DNA of 64,000 nt from Winogradskyella thalassocola (GCF_900099995.1 NZ_FNCZ01000001.1:1-64000); one strand, 5' to 3'. Shown: positions 17,114-28,900, numbered from the stretch's first letter. Program-made: numbers and translations. The notes: generated from the sequence alone by a model not told the origin.

Positions 17114-18007
17114 TTATCTTAAAAATTTATCTGCAACATATATTATTTGCAATAACGTAATATAAAACACACTAGATAGCATGAGTTGTTTAGCCGCTTT
17201 TATAGAACGTTCTTTAAATAGCCTAACAGCATAAACCAACATTACCAAGCCAAGTATAAAAACGAGTATAGCCCCTACAATTGATAGTTTTAAATCACCT
17301 GTATAGCCGAACACTGGAATAATAGATACAATAATCGTCCAAACACTATACATTATAATTTGTACAGCAGTTCCCTTATCTGGTTTTCCAGTTGGTAACA
17401 TGTGGAAACCACCTTTTTTATAATCTTCGTGTAAAAACCACCCAATAGACCAAAAATGCGGAAATTGCCAAAAAAATTGAATAGCGAATAATGTTCCTGC
17501 CTCAATTCCAAAACTATTACGAGCCGCAACCCACCCTAACATAAAAGGTATGGCTCCTGGTAAAGCACCAACAAACACAGATAACGATGTTTTCGTTTTT
17601 AAAGGAGTATAAACACTTGTATATAAAAAAATGGAAATAGCCCCATACATCGCCGTTTTAGGATTAATAATATATAACGTTACTAATCCTAAAATTGTAA
17701 ATGTTGTTGCTATTATAAATGCCGTATTAACAGACATTCGCCCTGCAGGAATTGGTCTGTTTTTGGTCCTTTCCATTAGCGCATCTAAGTCACGCTCAAT
17801 GATTTGGTTATAAGCATTAGATGCACCAACCATAAAGTAACCACCAAAAGCTAATAGTGCAAGCGTTGTAAAACTTATCGTTTCTGCACCAAGAAAATAG
17901 CCCGCAATAGAAGAGAACACGACACTTAAGGACAATCCCATTTTGGTGATTTCCTTAAAATCTGTTATCACAGAAACTGTTGATACCGAAGATTTTGTAT
18001 AACTCAA
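17114..18007 (-). CDS. ctaB: Protohaem IX farnesyltransferase (haem O synthase)
   Basis: A UbiA-family prenyltransferase that converts haem B to haem O, a precursor of haem A for the oxidase. The Asp-rich motif NQIIERDLDALMERTKNRP and the second motif DYKKGGFHMLPTG are present, with about eight transmembrane helices. The frame is open to a TTG at 18043, but a complete promoter (TTG-N20-TATCTTTG) overlaps that codon and places the transcript start near 18034. The next possible start is TTG 18007, giving 297 residues; no ATG occurs until 17944, which would cut into the fold. The start therefore remains uncertain. First gene of the cox cluster. Confidence 0.9.
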   Translation of the reverse strand: MSYTKSSVSTVSVITDFKEITKMGLSLSVVFSSIAGYFLGAETISFTTLALLAFGGYFMVGASNAYNQIIERDLDALMERTKNRPIPAGRMSVNTAFIIATTFTILGLVTLYIINPKTAMYGAISIFLYTSVYTPLKTKTSLSVFVGALPGAIPFMLGWVAARNSFGIEAGTLFAIQFFWQFPHFWSIGWFLHEDYKKGGFHMLPTGKPDKGTAVQIIMYSVWTIIVSIIPVFGYTGDLKLSIVGAILVFILGLVMLVYAVRLFKERSIKAAKQLMLSSVFYITLLQIIYVADKFLR

Positions 18008-18040
18008 ACTATACGATTTTTGATCTTTTAAAAGCGATTG

Positions 18041-18071
18041 CAAAGATAGTTTGAAAATTGATTCTTACCAA
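18041..18071 (-). promoter_or_regulatory. Promoter of the ctaB-cox cluster
   Basis: On the minus strand, TTG (18071-18069), a 20-base spacer and TATCTTTG (18048-18041) match both boxes and the 17-23 spacing of flavobacterial promoters. Confidence 0.7.
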
Positions 18072-18164
18072 CGTTAAACTTTAGTTTTATTAATTTATGA
18101 ATCTAGCATCTGAATTACCTGATCAAAAGCGCTTTGACAACTAAGAAACTAAGCTCTCACGATT

Positions 18165-20273
18165 TTAGAAATCATTATACCAGTTAAATAAATCTGTCCG
18201 CACACCAATACTGAACCAAAGCGTATTAGATTCCATTGTCGATGCCGTTATAGCATCAGGATTAAAATCTCTATAAACAATATTGGTAAATACTTTAAGG
18301 TTCGTTGCGGGATTTAAAAGATAACCCGCTTGTATTTCTGTCATAAAGCTATTGGTTTTATTTCCTTGACCCACGGTTATACCGGTATCGGCATTTCGAT
18401 CATTATAATCCCTATAAATATTACCTCCATAAGAAAAATTGTCTTCGTCGGTATTAAAATCAAACCCACGTTGCCCAATTATAAACTTGGCATCTCCAAA
18501 CCAACGCTTATAATTATAACGACCAATTAAGACTAACTCTTTAAAATTAGCTCCCCAAAGGTGTGCCATTGGTTGATTAAAATTCGCATAATTAAGAATT
18601 TGTGTATTATGTGAATAGGTATAAGGTCTCACTCTGTTATATTCCGCTTGAAGCAATAAGTTATCAACATCAAAAGCATTAAAATACTTCGCCCCTAACT
18701 GAAATCCGAATTTATTTTTCCAACTCTTTTCACCTGCTTTAACCTCACTTAATGAAAACTCATCCAAAATAAACTGGCCGTAAAGGTTTACTTTATTATT
18801 CCATTTGTATTTAGAACTAAGACCAAGAATTGCATTTCCGGCTCCTTGACCAGTTTGAAATTCGATAGCTCTAAAAAATATAATAGGATTTAAGTAATTA
18901 ATATCAAACCCTCTTCCATTAGTATCTGACCAAACTACGGATTCAAATAACCCAATGTTTAATCGCTTAGAAACATTCCAGCTTAAGTAATGATTTGCCA
19001 TGTATTTAGTCAGAAAAGCTTTGTCCTCTATAACTTCATCCCTAACATCTTTTAACCACATCCAAGTACTCGTATATTTTATTTTCCAGAAGGTCGCATT
19101 CAACTTTAAAAATGGATAAGGACTTGAAACATCACTCTGTAATAAAGAACGATAACCGTCTCCTATAAAGTTTTTTCCATGACCAAATTGAATGTTTAAA
19201 AAATCTGCGGGAGTATACGACATGTACGCTTCAGCGACAGGATAATCATACGCATCCTCTTTAAAACGTTTTCCAATTCCTCGACCTGGAATAATAGCAG
19301 GATCTGGACCAAAAGCTTTTAAGCTTTCTGCATATTGATTAAAATAATCTGCAAAACGACCTTGACTCTCATAAACCGAAGCCGTTAAATTAAAACGTTT
19401 TCCTAAACCGGCTTGAATATTAACACCTCGTGTGTTATTCCAAGTCGAACCAAAATCAGCTTCGGTGTCTTTACCGACTTGTAAATCTAAAATAGGATCT
19501 ACAGTAAACCAATAATCATTAGTTTGTATTTCTACCAAATGTTCATTATATACTTTTCTTCCTAACCAAGAATCAGTTTCCCTTGCTAGGCTTTCTTTTT
19601 CGGATTTAATATCATAATATCTTGCAACATCACTATACACAAAAGGTTTCGCCGCTGTATGACTGTTAGTACCAATCGCATTCATTTCATCATCAAAACG
19701 TGCATAATACGAATGTGTAAACGGTATATTTAACTCACTATCATATTCTGATTTTTCGTAGACTTTTAAATTCTTTGCGATGTCATCAAATTCATTAGAC
19801 AAGGTTGCATTTAAACTATCTTTTCCCGTAAGTTTAACCTCATCTGTAGGTAATACAATATTTTCCACTGGTTGAATTAAAGGTATGGCAATGCTAATAC
19901 TATATTGAACAAATGTTGGGTTACCGTTGTAGGTTGCTGGTTGTATTTTTGGAAGCAAATCAAAAACCCGTTTGCTCTCAACTTTTAATTCATCATAAAT
20001 AGCATCTGTATAGATAGCCTTAAATTCACCTTCTTTATTGACTTCAAATAATATTTTAACGTCACCAACGTAGGACTCATCAACTACTATTTGAGGTATT
20101 TTAAAATTTTCGTAAATAAAAGTATTTAGCGTAAAATTGAAACAGGATTTCAATTGTTCTACAGCAACGGAATCACATTGCTGAAAGACAGGAGATTTTT
20201 CGTAAGACAATAAGGTTTGAGCATAACCAAAGGTGGTCGTTAACAGAATAGCAAATAGCACAATGCGCTTCAT
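18165..20273 (-). CDS. remB: RemB-like gliding-motility outer-membrane protein with TonB-C-like N-domain
   Basis: A 702-residue exported protein. A signal peptide spans 1-18 (TTTFGYAQ). Residues about 25-130 resemble a TonB C-terminal domain: CF near 45, FEVNKEGEF, LPKIQPATYNGNP and SIAIPL all have counterparts in the two tonB products upstream. Residues about 240-700 are rich in alternating aromatic/polar strands (WFTVDPILDLQVG, FGHGKNFIGDGYRSLL), as in Wzi-like outer-membrane barrels. From memory, Flavobacterium johnsoniae has remB a few genes from sprA with a TonB gene, gcvH and vanZ between; that order is reproduced here and supports the name. RemB affects gliding through an unknown mechanism. 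Confidence 0.75.
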   Translation of the reverse strand: MKRIVLFAILLTTTFGYAQTLLSYEKSPVFQQCDSVAVEQLKSCFNFTLNTFIYENFKIPQIVVDESYVGDVKILFEVNKEGEFKAIYTDAIYDELKVESKRVFDLLPKIQPATYNGNPTFVQYSISIAIPLIQPVENIVLPTDEVKLTGKDSLNATLSNEFDDIAKNLKVYEKSEYDSELNIPFTHSYYARFDDEMNAIGTNSHTAAKPFVYSDVARYYDIKSEKESLARETDSWLGRKVYNEHLVEIQTNDYWFTVDPILDLQVGKDTEADFGSTWNNTRGVNIQAGLGKRFNLTASVYESQGRFADYFNQYAESLKAFGPDPAIIPGRGIGKRFKEDAYDYPVAEAYMSYTPADFLNIQFGHGKNFIGDGYRSLLQSDVSSPYPFLKLNATFWKIKYTSTWMWLKDVRDEVIEDKAFLTKYMANHYLSWNVSKRLNIGLFESVVWSDTNGRGFDINYLNPIIFFRAIEFQTGQGAGNAILGLSSKYKWNNKVNLYGQFILDEFSLSEVKAGEKSWKNKFGFQLGAKYFNAFDVDNLLLQAEYNRVRPYTYSHNTQILNYANFNQPMAHLWGANFKELVLIGRYNYKRWFGDAKFIIGQRGFDFNTDEDNFSYGGNIYRDYNDRNADTGITVGQGNKTNSFMTEIQAGYLLNPATNLKVFTNIVYRDFNPDAITASTMESNTLWFSIGVRTDLFNWYNDF

Positions 20274-20346
20274 AAAGGACTAATTTTTAATGTGTGAAAG
20301 ATACTTAATTTTTTTAGTAACCTAGAAATCAAATGAGGTATAAAAA

Positions 20347-20371
20347 AACCGTTACTCAGAGAATAACGGTT
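20347..20371 (-). terminator. Terminator after the first tonB gene
   Basis: AACCGTTA (20347-20354) pairs with TAACGGTT (20364-20371). On the minus strand the hairpin is followed by seven T. It lies between the 3' end of the tonB gene at 20400 and remB, so remB probably also has its own promoter. Confidence 0.8.
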
Positions 20372-20399
20372 ATGTTTATTTAACTAGTAATTCGACTCA

Positions 20400-21197
20400 C
20401 TAATTTCTTGCGTCAAAAACTATAGGTAAGGTATAAATGACACCAACAGGAACTTGACGCTGTAGGCCTGGTTCCATTTTAGGAATTTTATTAATGACAC
20501 GATTAGCTTCTTTTTCTAAAGCAGGATGTGGCCCTCTAATTTTAATATCTGTAACATTACCGAATTTATCTATGGTAAACTGTGTAGATATTTTTTGCCT
20601 TCCCGAAATACCATATTTAGATCCAATGTCTACATTAAATTTATTTCCTATTAATTTCGTGATTTGGTCCGACATACATTTTCCACGATCATCATTAGTA
20701 GTGTATTTCTCACACCCAGGATAAACAGGAACTTTTTCAATTAATGTGAATGGCACAAATACAGGTTCATCTATTATTTTATCATCAATAAGATGATCAA
20801 TATCAATAGGCTTATCAACAAAAGGCGTTGGATCTGTAAAAATAAGGTTTACTGGGTCTTTTAGCACAATATCATCTGGCACTTCGGTAATCTTAGTGGT
20901 TAATACGACACTTCTTACCTGCTCCTTTTTAATTTCAGGAGTGATCTCGGGCTCTACTCTAAACTTATCCACATAATCAATAACCGCTAATTCATTGTCT
21001 GGGTAGGAGTCAATGACAATGACCTTCTGTTGAAACTTCATTTCAAAAAGTGCATACGTACCCAATAAACAAAGAATCAGTCCTATTTGGAAATATAGGC
21101 TTGAGTTTTTTTGTAAATTTGCATCATGCTTTTGTGATTTCTTTGCTTCAGTAGTGCTCTGACCAGCAACACCGAAGTCTTTGTTAGAATTTTTCAT
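20400..21197 (-). CDS. TonB family energy transducer, copy 1
   Basis: A 265-residue TonB-like protein. It has a short cytoplasmic start, one transmembrane helix at about 32-52 (IGLILCLLGTYALFEM), an acidic Pro-poor periplasmic linker and a C-terminal domain at about 155-262. That domain carries VPVYPGCEKY, FTIDKFGNVTDIKIRGPHPALEKEANRV and TLPIVF, typical of bacteroidotal TonB. It is a tandem paralogue of the gene at 21317-22045, but its linker lacks the poly-proline run. Such proteins couple the proton gradient to TonB-dependent receptors; with sprA and remB nearby, a role linked to the T9SS/gliding machinery is possible but not shown. Confidence 0.88.
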   Translation of the reverse strand: MKNSNKDFGVAGQSTTEAKKSQKHDANLQKNSSLYFQIGLILCLLGTYALFEMKFQQKVIVIDSYPDNELAVIDYVDKFRVEPEITPEIKKEQVRSVVLTTKITEVPDDIVLKDPVNLIFTDPTPFVDKPIDIDHLIDDKIIDEPVFVPFTLIEKVPVYPGCEKYTTNDDRGKCMSDQITKLIGNKFNVDIGSKYGISGRQKISTQFTIDKFGNVTDIKIRGPHPALEKEANRVINKIPKMEPGLQRQVPVGVIYTLPIVFDARN

Positions 21198-21255
21198 AAT
21201 ATCTATTATTTAAATGTTAATATTATGTCAAAGTCACAATAAGCATACCAAAACG

Positions 21256-21289
21256 AAAATCCCGCTCAATTAAGTTTGAACGGGATTTT
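21256..21289 (-). terminator. Terminator after the second tonB gene
   Basis: AAAATCCCG (21256-21264) pairs with CGGGATTTT (21281-21289), with an inner TCAA/TTGA step. The minus-strand product ends in a T-rich tail. It separates the two tonB paralogues into different transcripts. Confidence 0.75.
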
Positions 21290-21316
21290 TATATAAGAAA
21301 AATTTCTTTTTTCGTC

Positions 21317-22045
21317 TTAGTCTTGTACTTGGAAAACAATAGGAATAGAGAATGGCATTACCACAGCTTTACCTCTTTGTTTACCTGGTTGCATTTTAGG
21401 CAATTGACCTATAACACGTTTTGCTTCTTTCTCTAATCCTGGGTGTGGACCACGAGCTACAATACTAGTTATGTTACCAGATTTATCAACTTTAAATTGA
21501 ACGAAGATTCTCTTTTTACCAGGTGGTAATCCTAAATCTCCAGCTAAATCTGTGTTGAATTTTTTTCCAATAAATTTATTAACCTTATCATTCATACAGT
21601 CTTTTTTAGCTGCATTTCCTTTTTCCTTTTCACAACCTGGAAAAACCGCAACATTTTCAATAACTGAGAATGGCACCTCTAAATCCTCTTCCACTTCTGC
21701 TACTTCAACTTCTTCAACTTCAACAATTTCTGCTTCCATTTCGGTTTCAGTCGATTCTATAACAGTTTCTTCTACCTCTTCTTCATCTTCAACAACCTCA
21801 ATAATTTCTGGAGCTGCTGGTGGCGGTGGTGGCGGTGGTGGCGGAGTTACAATTTGTTCTGTAATTGGCACTTCTTCGTCTAATTCATCATCTAAATTTA
21901 ACGAGTCAGCAATAACATCTACTTTATCGTAAGTTTTATAATTGATTGCCAAATAGGTTATCCCCATCATTAACGCAAGACCAACAGCAAAAAACAGCGA
22001 GCTGTTTCTACTTACATCCGATTTCAGATTCTTTTTAGGTTCCAT
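21317..22045 (-). CDS. TonB family energy transducer, copy 2
   Basis: A 242-residue TonB with a transmembrane helix at about 14-32. The periplasmic linker contains nine consecutive prolines followed by a long Glu/Val-rich stretch (about 75-125). The C-terminal domain, about 130-240, carries VAVFPGCEKEK, FKVDKSGNITSIVARGPHPGLEKEAKRV and IPIVFQVQ. It is clearly homologous to copy 1 through the whole C-domain, including the GCEK and second Cys. The GGT/GGC run that encodes the prolines and the GAA repeats produce long false reading frames on the opposite strand. Neighbours are vanZ and gcvH upstream. Confidence 0.92.
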   Translation of the reverse strand: MEPKKNLKSDVSRNSSLFFAVGLALMMGITYLAINYKTYDKVDVIADSLNLDDELDEEVPITEQIVTPPPPPPPPPAAPEIIEVVEDEEEVEETVIESTETEMEAEIVEVEEVEVAEVEEDLEVPFSVIENVAVFPGCEKEKGNAAKKDCMNDKVNKFIGKKFNTDLAGDLGLPPGKKRIFVQFKVDKSGNITSIVARGPHPGLEKEAKRVIGQLPKMQPGKQRGKAVVMPFSIPIVFQVQD

Positions 22046-22111
22046 AATATAATTTTTTAATACAACTTCGCTAATTTAACTAAATAATAGTAAAACAAAC
22101 AAGGCTTTGGG

Positions 22112-22474
22112 TTAATTTAATTTAGATATATTTATTTTACTCGCAATTAGCGTACCAAAAATGGCACCAATACTATTTGCAATTAAATCATATGTATCGT
22201 AAGTTCTGTTAGGATTAACAAGATATTGTAATAACTCTAGTATAAAACCAAGAAAAATAGCTGCAAAACAAACTATAAAAAGTAATCGTCCCTTTTTATT
22301 AGGATTAACATATAATACCCACAGCAATGTTAATCCAAGATACGCAACAATATGAAATATCTTATCATCGAATGAAGTTCCAAAGCTCGGCACTCCATGC
22401 AGCGTAATTAAGCTCGCAATAACCAATGCCAACGTATAAGCTACAGACACTAGTAATAGCAATTTTTTAACCAC
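22112..22474 (-). CDS. VanZ family membrane protein
   Basis: A 120-residue protein with four hydrophobic helices (about 4-24, 35-53, 63-85, 96-114) and the VanZ-like [14 protein letters not shown] and [19 protein letters not shown] motifs. The start is a GTG at 22474 that overlaps the last 8 bases of gcvH, so translation is probably coupled. The biological role of these stand-alone VanZ proteins is unknown; glycopeptide resistance should not be assumed. The same position next to gcvH and sprA is seen in other flavobacteria as far as I recall. Confidence 0.85.
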   Translation of the reverse strand: MVKKLLLLVSVAYTLALVIASLITLHGVPSFGTSFDDKIFHIVAYLGLTLLWVLYVNPNKKGRLLFIVCFAAIFLGFILELLQYLVNPNRTYDTYDLIANSIGAIFGTLIASKINISKLN

Positions 22475-22847
22475 TAATAAGAGCTTTATAATCGTCTGCA
22501 GATAATAAATCTTCTATTTGAGAGGCATCTGAAAACTTTAATTTAATCATCCAACCGTCGCCATAAGGATCAGAGTTTACCTTTTCAGGTTCGTCTTCTA
22601 AACCTTCATTAAATTCAATAATCTCTCCTGATAATGGCAAGAATAAATCTGAAACTGTTTTAACAGCTTCCACGGTACCAAAGACTTCTTCAACGTCTAA
22701 TGTTTCATCTAAAGTATCTACTTCTACATAGACAATATCACCTAATTCGCTTTGAGCGAAATCGGTAATACCAATTGTAGCGATATCTCCTTCAATTTTG
22801 ATCCATTCGTGGTCTTTAGTGTACTTTAATTCTGATGGTGTATTCAT
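22467..22847 (-). CDS. gcvH: Glycine cleavage system H protein
   Basis: A 126-residue lipoyl carrier that shuttles the aminomethyl group between the P and T proteins of glycine cleavage. The lipoylation site is the Lys in [18 protein letters not shown]. The start ([21 protein letters not shown]) and [11 protein letters not shown] near the end are typical. It has its own promoter immediately behind the sprA stop and overlaps vanZ downstream. The P and T genes are not in this window. Confidence 0.95.
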   Translation of the reverse strand: MNTPSELKYTKDHEWIKIEGDIATIGITDFAQSELGDIVYVEVDTLDETLDVEEVFGTVEAVKTVSDLFLPLSGEIIEFNEGLEDEPEKVNSDPYGDGWMIKLKFSDASQIEDLLSADDYKALISG

Positions 22848-22874
22848 CTTTAATATGATATATTAATTATAAAG

Positions 22875-22905
22875 CAAATGTAAATTTTTAATAGCTTCAA
22901 TTCAA
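22875..22905 (-). promoter_or_regulatory. gcvH promoter
   Basis: Minus-strand TTG (22905-22903), a 20-base spacer and TACATTTG (22882-22875) match both flavobacterial promoter boxes. The box nearest the gene is 28 bases from the ATG. The -33 box begins within 3 bases of the sprA stop. Confidence 0.7.
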
Positions 22906-22907
22906 AC

Positions 22908-25900
22908 TTAATTGCCAAAATTATAACGCAACGTAATTCCTGATCTTAAAGATGTTTGTGGGAAGGATGTTGAAATTGCAAATTCTGAGAACGTATAATC
23001 AAAATAGAAAATAGCCGTTAGGTTCTTACTAAACGCGTAATCTGCATTGTATTTAAGTCCCCAAATGGTTTGACCTGCCGTAATTTGATTATTCTCTAAA
23101 TCTAAATATCTAATAATCGTTTTGTTATCTCTTACGGTGACATCCAAACTCATATTTAAATCTGCTACAATAATTTGTTTTGGTCCCGCAAGTTGCGATC
23201 GAATTCTTAAATCTTTAAAGCGGTACCCTAATCCAAGTGTGTATTCTTTACCTTGAATTTCGGTCATTAAATTATTATCAAAACTTAGGGATAAGGTTCT
23301 ATCTGTTTTTACTTCCGCTAAGACCTTAACCGAGTTTTTCATTTCAAAATCTAAACGCACTAAAGGACTAAACTGTTCTTCTAAGTTAATGTTGCTATAT
23401 AGGGTTTCATTCTTAAAATTTCCTGCTTGGTCTAATGCATCTGCATTTGCAGGAGCTATAAAACCTAAATCTTTATCGTACTCTACATAATCTAAATTTG
23501 TTCTAAACTGATTTATAGTATAACGCGATCTGTAACCATGCTGAACTGAGAAACGCTTAAAGGTTTTCTTAAACCAAGGTAATTTCATCAACCCTGTATA
23601 TTTTAAGGTCCAATTCGGAATAGGAATATCTCTAAATGCATTGGTGCTTACTTTTTCTGGATCAGTACCTTGATAAGCTGATAAGAAAGCTGGTAATAAC
23701 ACACGTTGGCTATTTTTACCAAACCCTTCTGGGTACCCTTCTGCATCGGTGCCATATGGCGTTGCCCCGTAGAAGTTTCTTGCTAAACGGTTAGCAATAA
23801 CTAATCGGTTAGCCCTAAAGTCATTAAAAGCAGCCGATTCATTTTCATCACTTTTGCTAAATGCTGTTTTAATTAATGCGGTTGAAATCATAAAATTCCC
23901 AAAAGAATTAGTGATTAAATCTTCATAGGTATCACTTAAACCATCACCATCATTGTCTATTGTTCTAAAACTTTCCGAGATGTTTTCAGCATAGGTTCTG
24001 TTTCCTGTTAAGTCTATTTTTAAATCGCGCATTGGCTCTACGTTGACCGAATAATCGAGCGTCTTATTTTCTATCTCTGTGTATTGCTGATTAAAATCTG
24101 GAAACGTAGTTAACCATCCATTATTAGCCGCCAAACTTCTTATGTCTTGTTGACTACCAAAAGTATAACCTAAAGTAGGTTTTAATGTCCCAACAAAACC
24201 AGGTGTTGGTAAGTAACCCGGTAAATATGTTCCGTTATTTTCAGCATAACTAAATTGAACTCTCTTCACCATAGTGGCCACATCAATTAAGGTATTGTAT
24301 GCTTTTTCTCCTGTACTTGGCTTATTAGGATCATCTGCTTTTGCATCTTTGTTATCTTCAGCGTCTGGTGTCCCAGAGCGCTTTCTTACTGCTGTGGTTC
24401 TTGTTCTTCCTCTAGCATTTTGATTCCCCTTTTTAACTAACCCTAAAGTTTTGTAAAGGGTCTCCATATTTAAGGTCGTATTAATATTGTGCGTATTAGA
24501 GTTCTGTATTGAATTCCCTAAATTGTAAGTGTTATAAACCCCTAAGTTATCAGGATCTTCAACTTGTAATCCTTCATTTAAATCTGATCCTTTTTGCCAT
24601 TGAAACGCTCCATTATAAGCATAGGTTGCCCTTAAGAAACTTAAAACTGGTATTTTATATAGCGGTAATTCATAATTTACTTGAAGCTGTTGTGTTTGGT
24701 AATTAGGATCCCCAAAATCAAAAAAGCCATCCCAAACATCGAGTTCTGGATCTTGCAATCCGTTAATACGATCGTCAACAAAATAATTACGAACAATATT
24801 AGTATTAGATGCATTAAAGTTTAAACTCAAGGCATCTGTAAGATTATAGTTGATGGCATACTGAAAATCGAAGGTGTAATTTCTTCTGAATAATTCTTCG
24901 ATACCAATATTACCAGCTCCTAATTCAACCTCTCTAAATTTCTGTTTGTTGAACTGCCTATTAATATCTGTATTTACAGAAAAATTAGATGGTAATAGAT
25001 TAAGATTGAAATCCTTTAATATTTTCCAATTTTTACCAGTAAATAATGAATCGTTCTTTTTAAAAGGTTCAAATTTTAAAGGCTCAAAGGCATAATTATA
25101 ATTGGCTCCAGCTCTTACGGTTTGATCTAAGGCATTTTCAATTTCAAAATCACGATGTTCTACTTTGTTATAAGAATAATTAAATGTTAGATTTTCTACA
25201 TCGTAAACACGAGGTTTAGAATCTCCTGTTTTTTGTTTTCTTACACCTATAAAGTTAATGCTTTTACGTTTCGTATAATCTTCAGATTGTTCTCGTATAC
25301 GATCTTGTTCTGCATTAGAACTTGCTGCGTCTAATCTTGAATCTAATGTAAGGTCATTATAATACTGATCGAACTTAGGTGTCACCATTTCTTCACTCTG
25401 GGCATAGTTAAAAGGTAACTGAACACCCCATTTTTTTGGTAATAATTGACCTAATTGCACATTAGTTACTACATCGTATTGAGCTACATCTTCTAAACTT
25501 CGTTCACTTGGTCCCTGTTCTATACCTCCAAAACCTATTGTGCTTCTTCTACCTGTAGCGCTAACACTTGCGAAATCTGCAATTTTAGTATCCATGCTTA
25601 AAACAGCTGCCCAACCTCCTTCATTTTCCATGTCAGACATACGCAACTCATTAAACCAAAACTCACCACAAGAATTCATCCCCGTAGATCCAGAGTTTTT
25701 AACACCAACCATTAATACTCTAATATCTCCAAAATTTGGATTTCCTTTAATAGCAATACGTTGTTGCTTCTGCGTACCAACAATATCATTATATGGCGGG
25801 TCTAAAGTCGTTAATGCGGTTTCATCAAGCACACCATCTACCACATTGTAAAATGTAGGATCTTCATTACTTAAAGTCCCAGCAGAAATACCAAGTGCTT

Positions 25901-28900
25901 TAATTTTTTGTAAAAACTCTAAAGGAATATTTATCTCATTTTGCTCTGGCCAAACACGTTCTCTAGAGCTACCTTCTGCATCAGAAGACGGTAATAATGG
26001 TACTTCTATTTGGTAATAATTCTGAGTAAAATCACTACCCATTCTTATAAAAGCAATCATTTCGCCAGGTTCTAGCATAGAGCCTTCTTGAGCTTCTGCG
26101 TGTGTAAACATTCGTAGTTTTTTATACTGACGCATATCTACATTAATATTTTTATACACTCCACGCGAGTCCGTTGGTCTTAAATCACAAGCTTGAAGCA
26201 CTAACGATTGTTCGTTCTGCCTTACAATAGTATTATTGTTATTTAGCTCTTCTTGCTCAACTCCTGGTGGACGTTCATAACCTGCATTATCTTGTACACC
26301 AACAACACCTACATTAAACTCGGCATTTGGACTATTATTTGCATCGTTATTATCTAAATCTAAGGTATAACGTCTCCAATCACTACGAACTAAATCTAAG
26401 GTTGCAAAACGCAATACTGTATTCTGAGTAAAATTAGACATATATAAACGCGCAAAACGAACTGATCTAATATCAGAAATTCCACCAATTGGTTCACGAA
26501 TATCGCTTTCTGCAATAGGAATTCTAAATTGATACCATTTTACATCATTCCTAACGTCACCATTAGGTAAAACAACTTGAACATTTTCCTTAACGTCATT
26601 AATATAAGGGTTGTCTATATTTAAACTAGAAGGCGTAATATTTACCTCATACTGAAAATAACTATCAATAGTATTCATGGTATTATCCCTATTGATATCT
26701 TCTACATCTGGTTGTGTTGTAGAACCTCTATTCGTATCTGTAAAAGTCTCTGGCGTGTTACCTTCTGTACCGTTATATTTTTTATAGCGATTAAAAATAT
26801 CACCATCTGTATTTAAGTAATAATTGTAATTATCATTTGATGGATCTTCTCCAAATTCTGCCCCAAATTCTGCAATCTCTTCTGCATCATTAAAACCATC
26901 AAAACCTACATCTTGATTAGTACGTTCTGCTCCTGTTGTTCCGAACGTATAGATTAGTGACTGGTTTTGTGGTACAACACCACCAAAATCAGTTCGAACT
27001 AAAGCTGATACATCACCATTTTCTGGTAAGCCGTTTTCAAATTGCTTTTTACCATCCTTCAAAATATCCTCTGAAATATTACCAAGATTTATGAATAATT
27101 TCCCTCCCGTATTTCCTGGATTATCTAGAAATGGATCTTGTACCCAAAATTCAATATATTCAACATTGGCTTGTTCAAAATCGGTAGATGTGATTTGCCT
27201 TGTAATACCTGCCCAACTTTTTGTTGGATCTAAAGCATTACCATTAGCTGCAGCCGGATCAAAATTATATGGACCACGTTCTGAAGGGTAATATGCTAAA
27301 TCTAATGTATTTATTACCGAAGATTGCCCTTGCACGATATCTTGATTGAAAATCTCTTCAATAAAAATACGACGTGTATATAAATCCGAAACGTCATTAT
27401 CTGTTATGCCACTTGGGCGTTGGTTACTATAAAAAATAGGATCAATAGTGTACCAGTTTAAAAGTGCTCTACCATAACCGCTTTCAATACTATTGGCATC
27501 ACTTCCTGAAATCGTAGTTGGTAAATCCTTCGGTCTACTCGATAAAGTCCAAGACAACGGGCTTAATAAATTTATAGCTCCTTGCGTCCCTTCAAAATCA
27601 TCAATGTAGGCGGTTGGTTCATTATTAAAATCGGCTCCACTTGAAGCACCAGGTAATAGATATGCAAATTCACCTCTTACTGAAAGATCAGAAGGAACAT
27701 CTGTATCTATGTTTGGTAGTTTATTAACCATTCGCGTTAAAAACGGAACCTCTGTGGAGTAGTTTCCATTAAATCCAAAAATGGTATTGTTTATTGGTTC
27801 CGAATTAAAATTGGCCTTTTGTGTTATTGGTCGTTCATTAAGGTTTAACAAGGTTGCCCCTAAAACAAAATTCTCATTAAATTGATGTTCAACATTAATC
27901 CCTGTAAATCGTTTTGTCTGCTGACCAAAAACAGCATTATTTTCTACTGATACGTTAATTGGAGTATTAGATGCTTTTAAAGCTTCGTCTAAAATTTCTA
28001 CACGTCCTAATTGATAGTTCACGGTGTAATCGACTCCTTCTACAAGTGTACGACCACCTGCAGTAACTGTTACCGAACCTCTTGGCACGTTAAAAGCACC
28101 TATAGGAATACCACTATCTCCACCACTACTTTTAAAACGCCCTTTTATTTGAAACTTATTCTTTTCCGCTTCATCTAAAGCTGCAGTTTTGGTAGATTTA
28201 TAAAGTATATCGTAAACGTATTTTTTTTGGTTTTCGTTAAAACCACTTTGAGTATCTGAAATATCTTCATAATCTGAAGCGTTGTTATTCGCATTTCCAT
28301 CGTCATCTAAAACATCGAATAAATAACGTCCGAAAGGCTCCGTTTTCGTAAAGATAATTTTACCATTCTGACTCAATACCGTCTGTCCTTCGACATAATC
28401 AAAGAAACCATCCCCTTGCTCTTGCGGATCGCCATTATAATTTAATTTATCTAAATGGAAGAGTCGAATCAGTGGTGTCTCTCTAATTTCGGTATCGTCA
28501 CTGGTATTAACAGTGTTATTATCAAAGGTTGGAAATGGGACTTCAACTCCACCAACAACTACTGGTGTTATATAATTTAATGCAGAGGATTCTGTATAAA
28601 AGATATTTAATTTAAAATCTTCTTGACTAAGTTGAAATGCTCCGGTATCGTAAATGTTTTTCATCATCAAATCCCAAATAGGTTGATCAACCGAAGTCAC
28701 CGCACTTTTAAGCATTTTCAGAATTAAACTTTGATTATTTACGACCTCATTACCAGATGTATTATCTACCGTCGTAGCATCGACACCATCATTAGCAAAT
28801 TCACCTACTTGGAACACTTCACCACCAATGGTATATTGAAATGCAACAGCCAAAACTTCATCATTTAGTAGACGTTGATTTAAAGATATATATCCTAATT

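Noticed and set aside
21552..21932. Plus-strand open frame rich in Ser and Gly opposite tonB copy 2
   Set aside because: It is the antisense of the Glu and Pro repeats of the TonB linker, which cannot easily contain stops in that frame.
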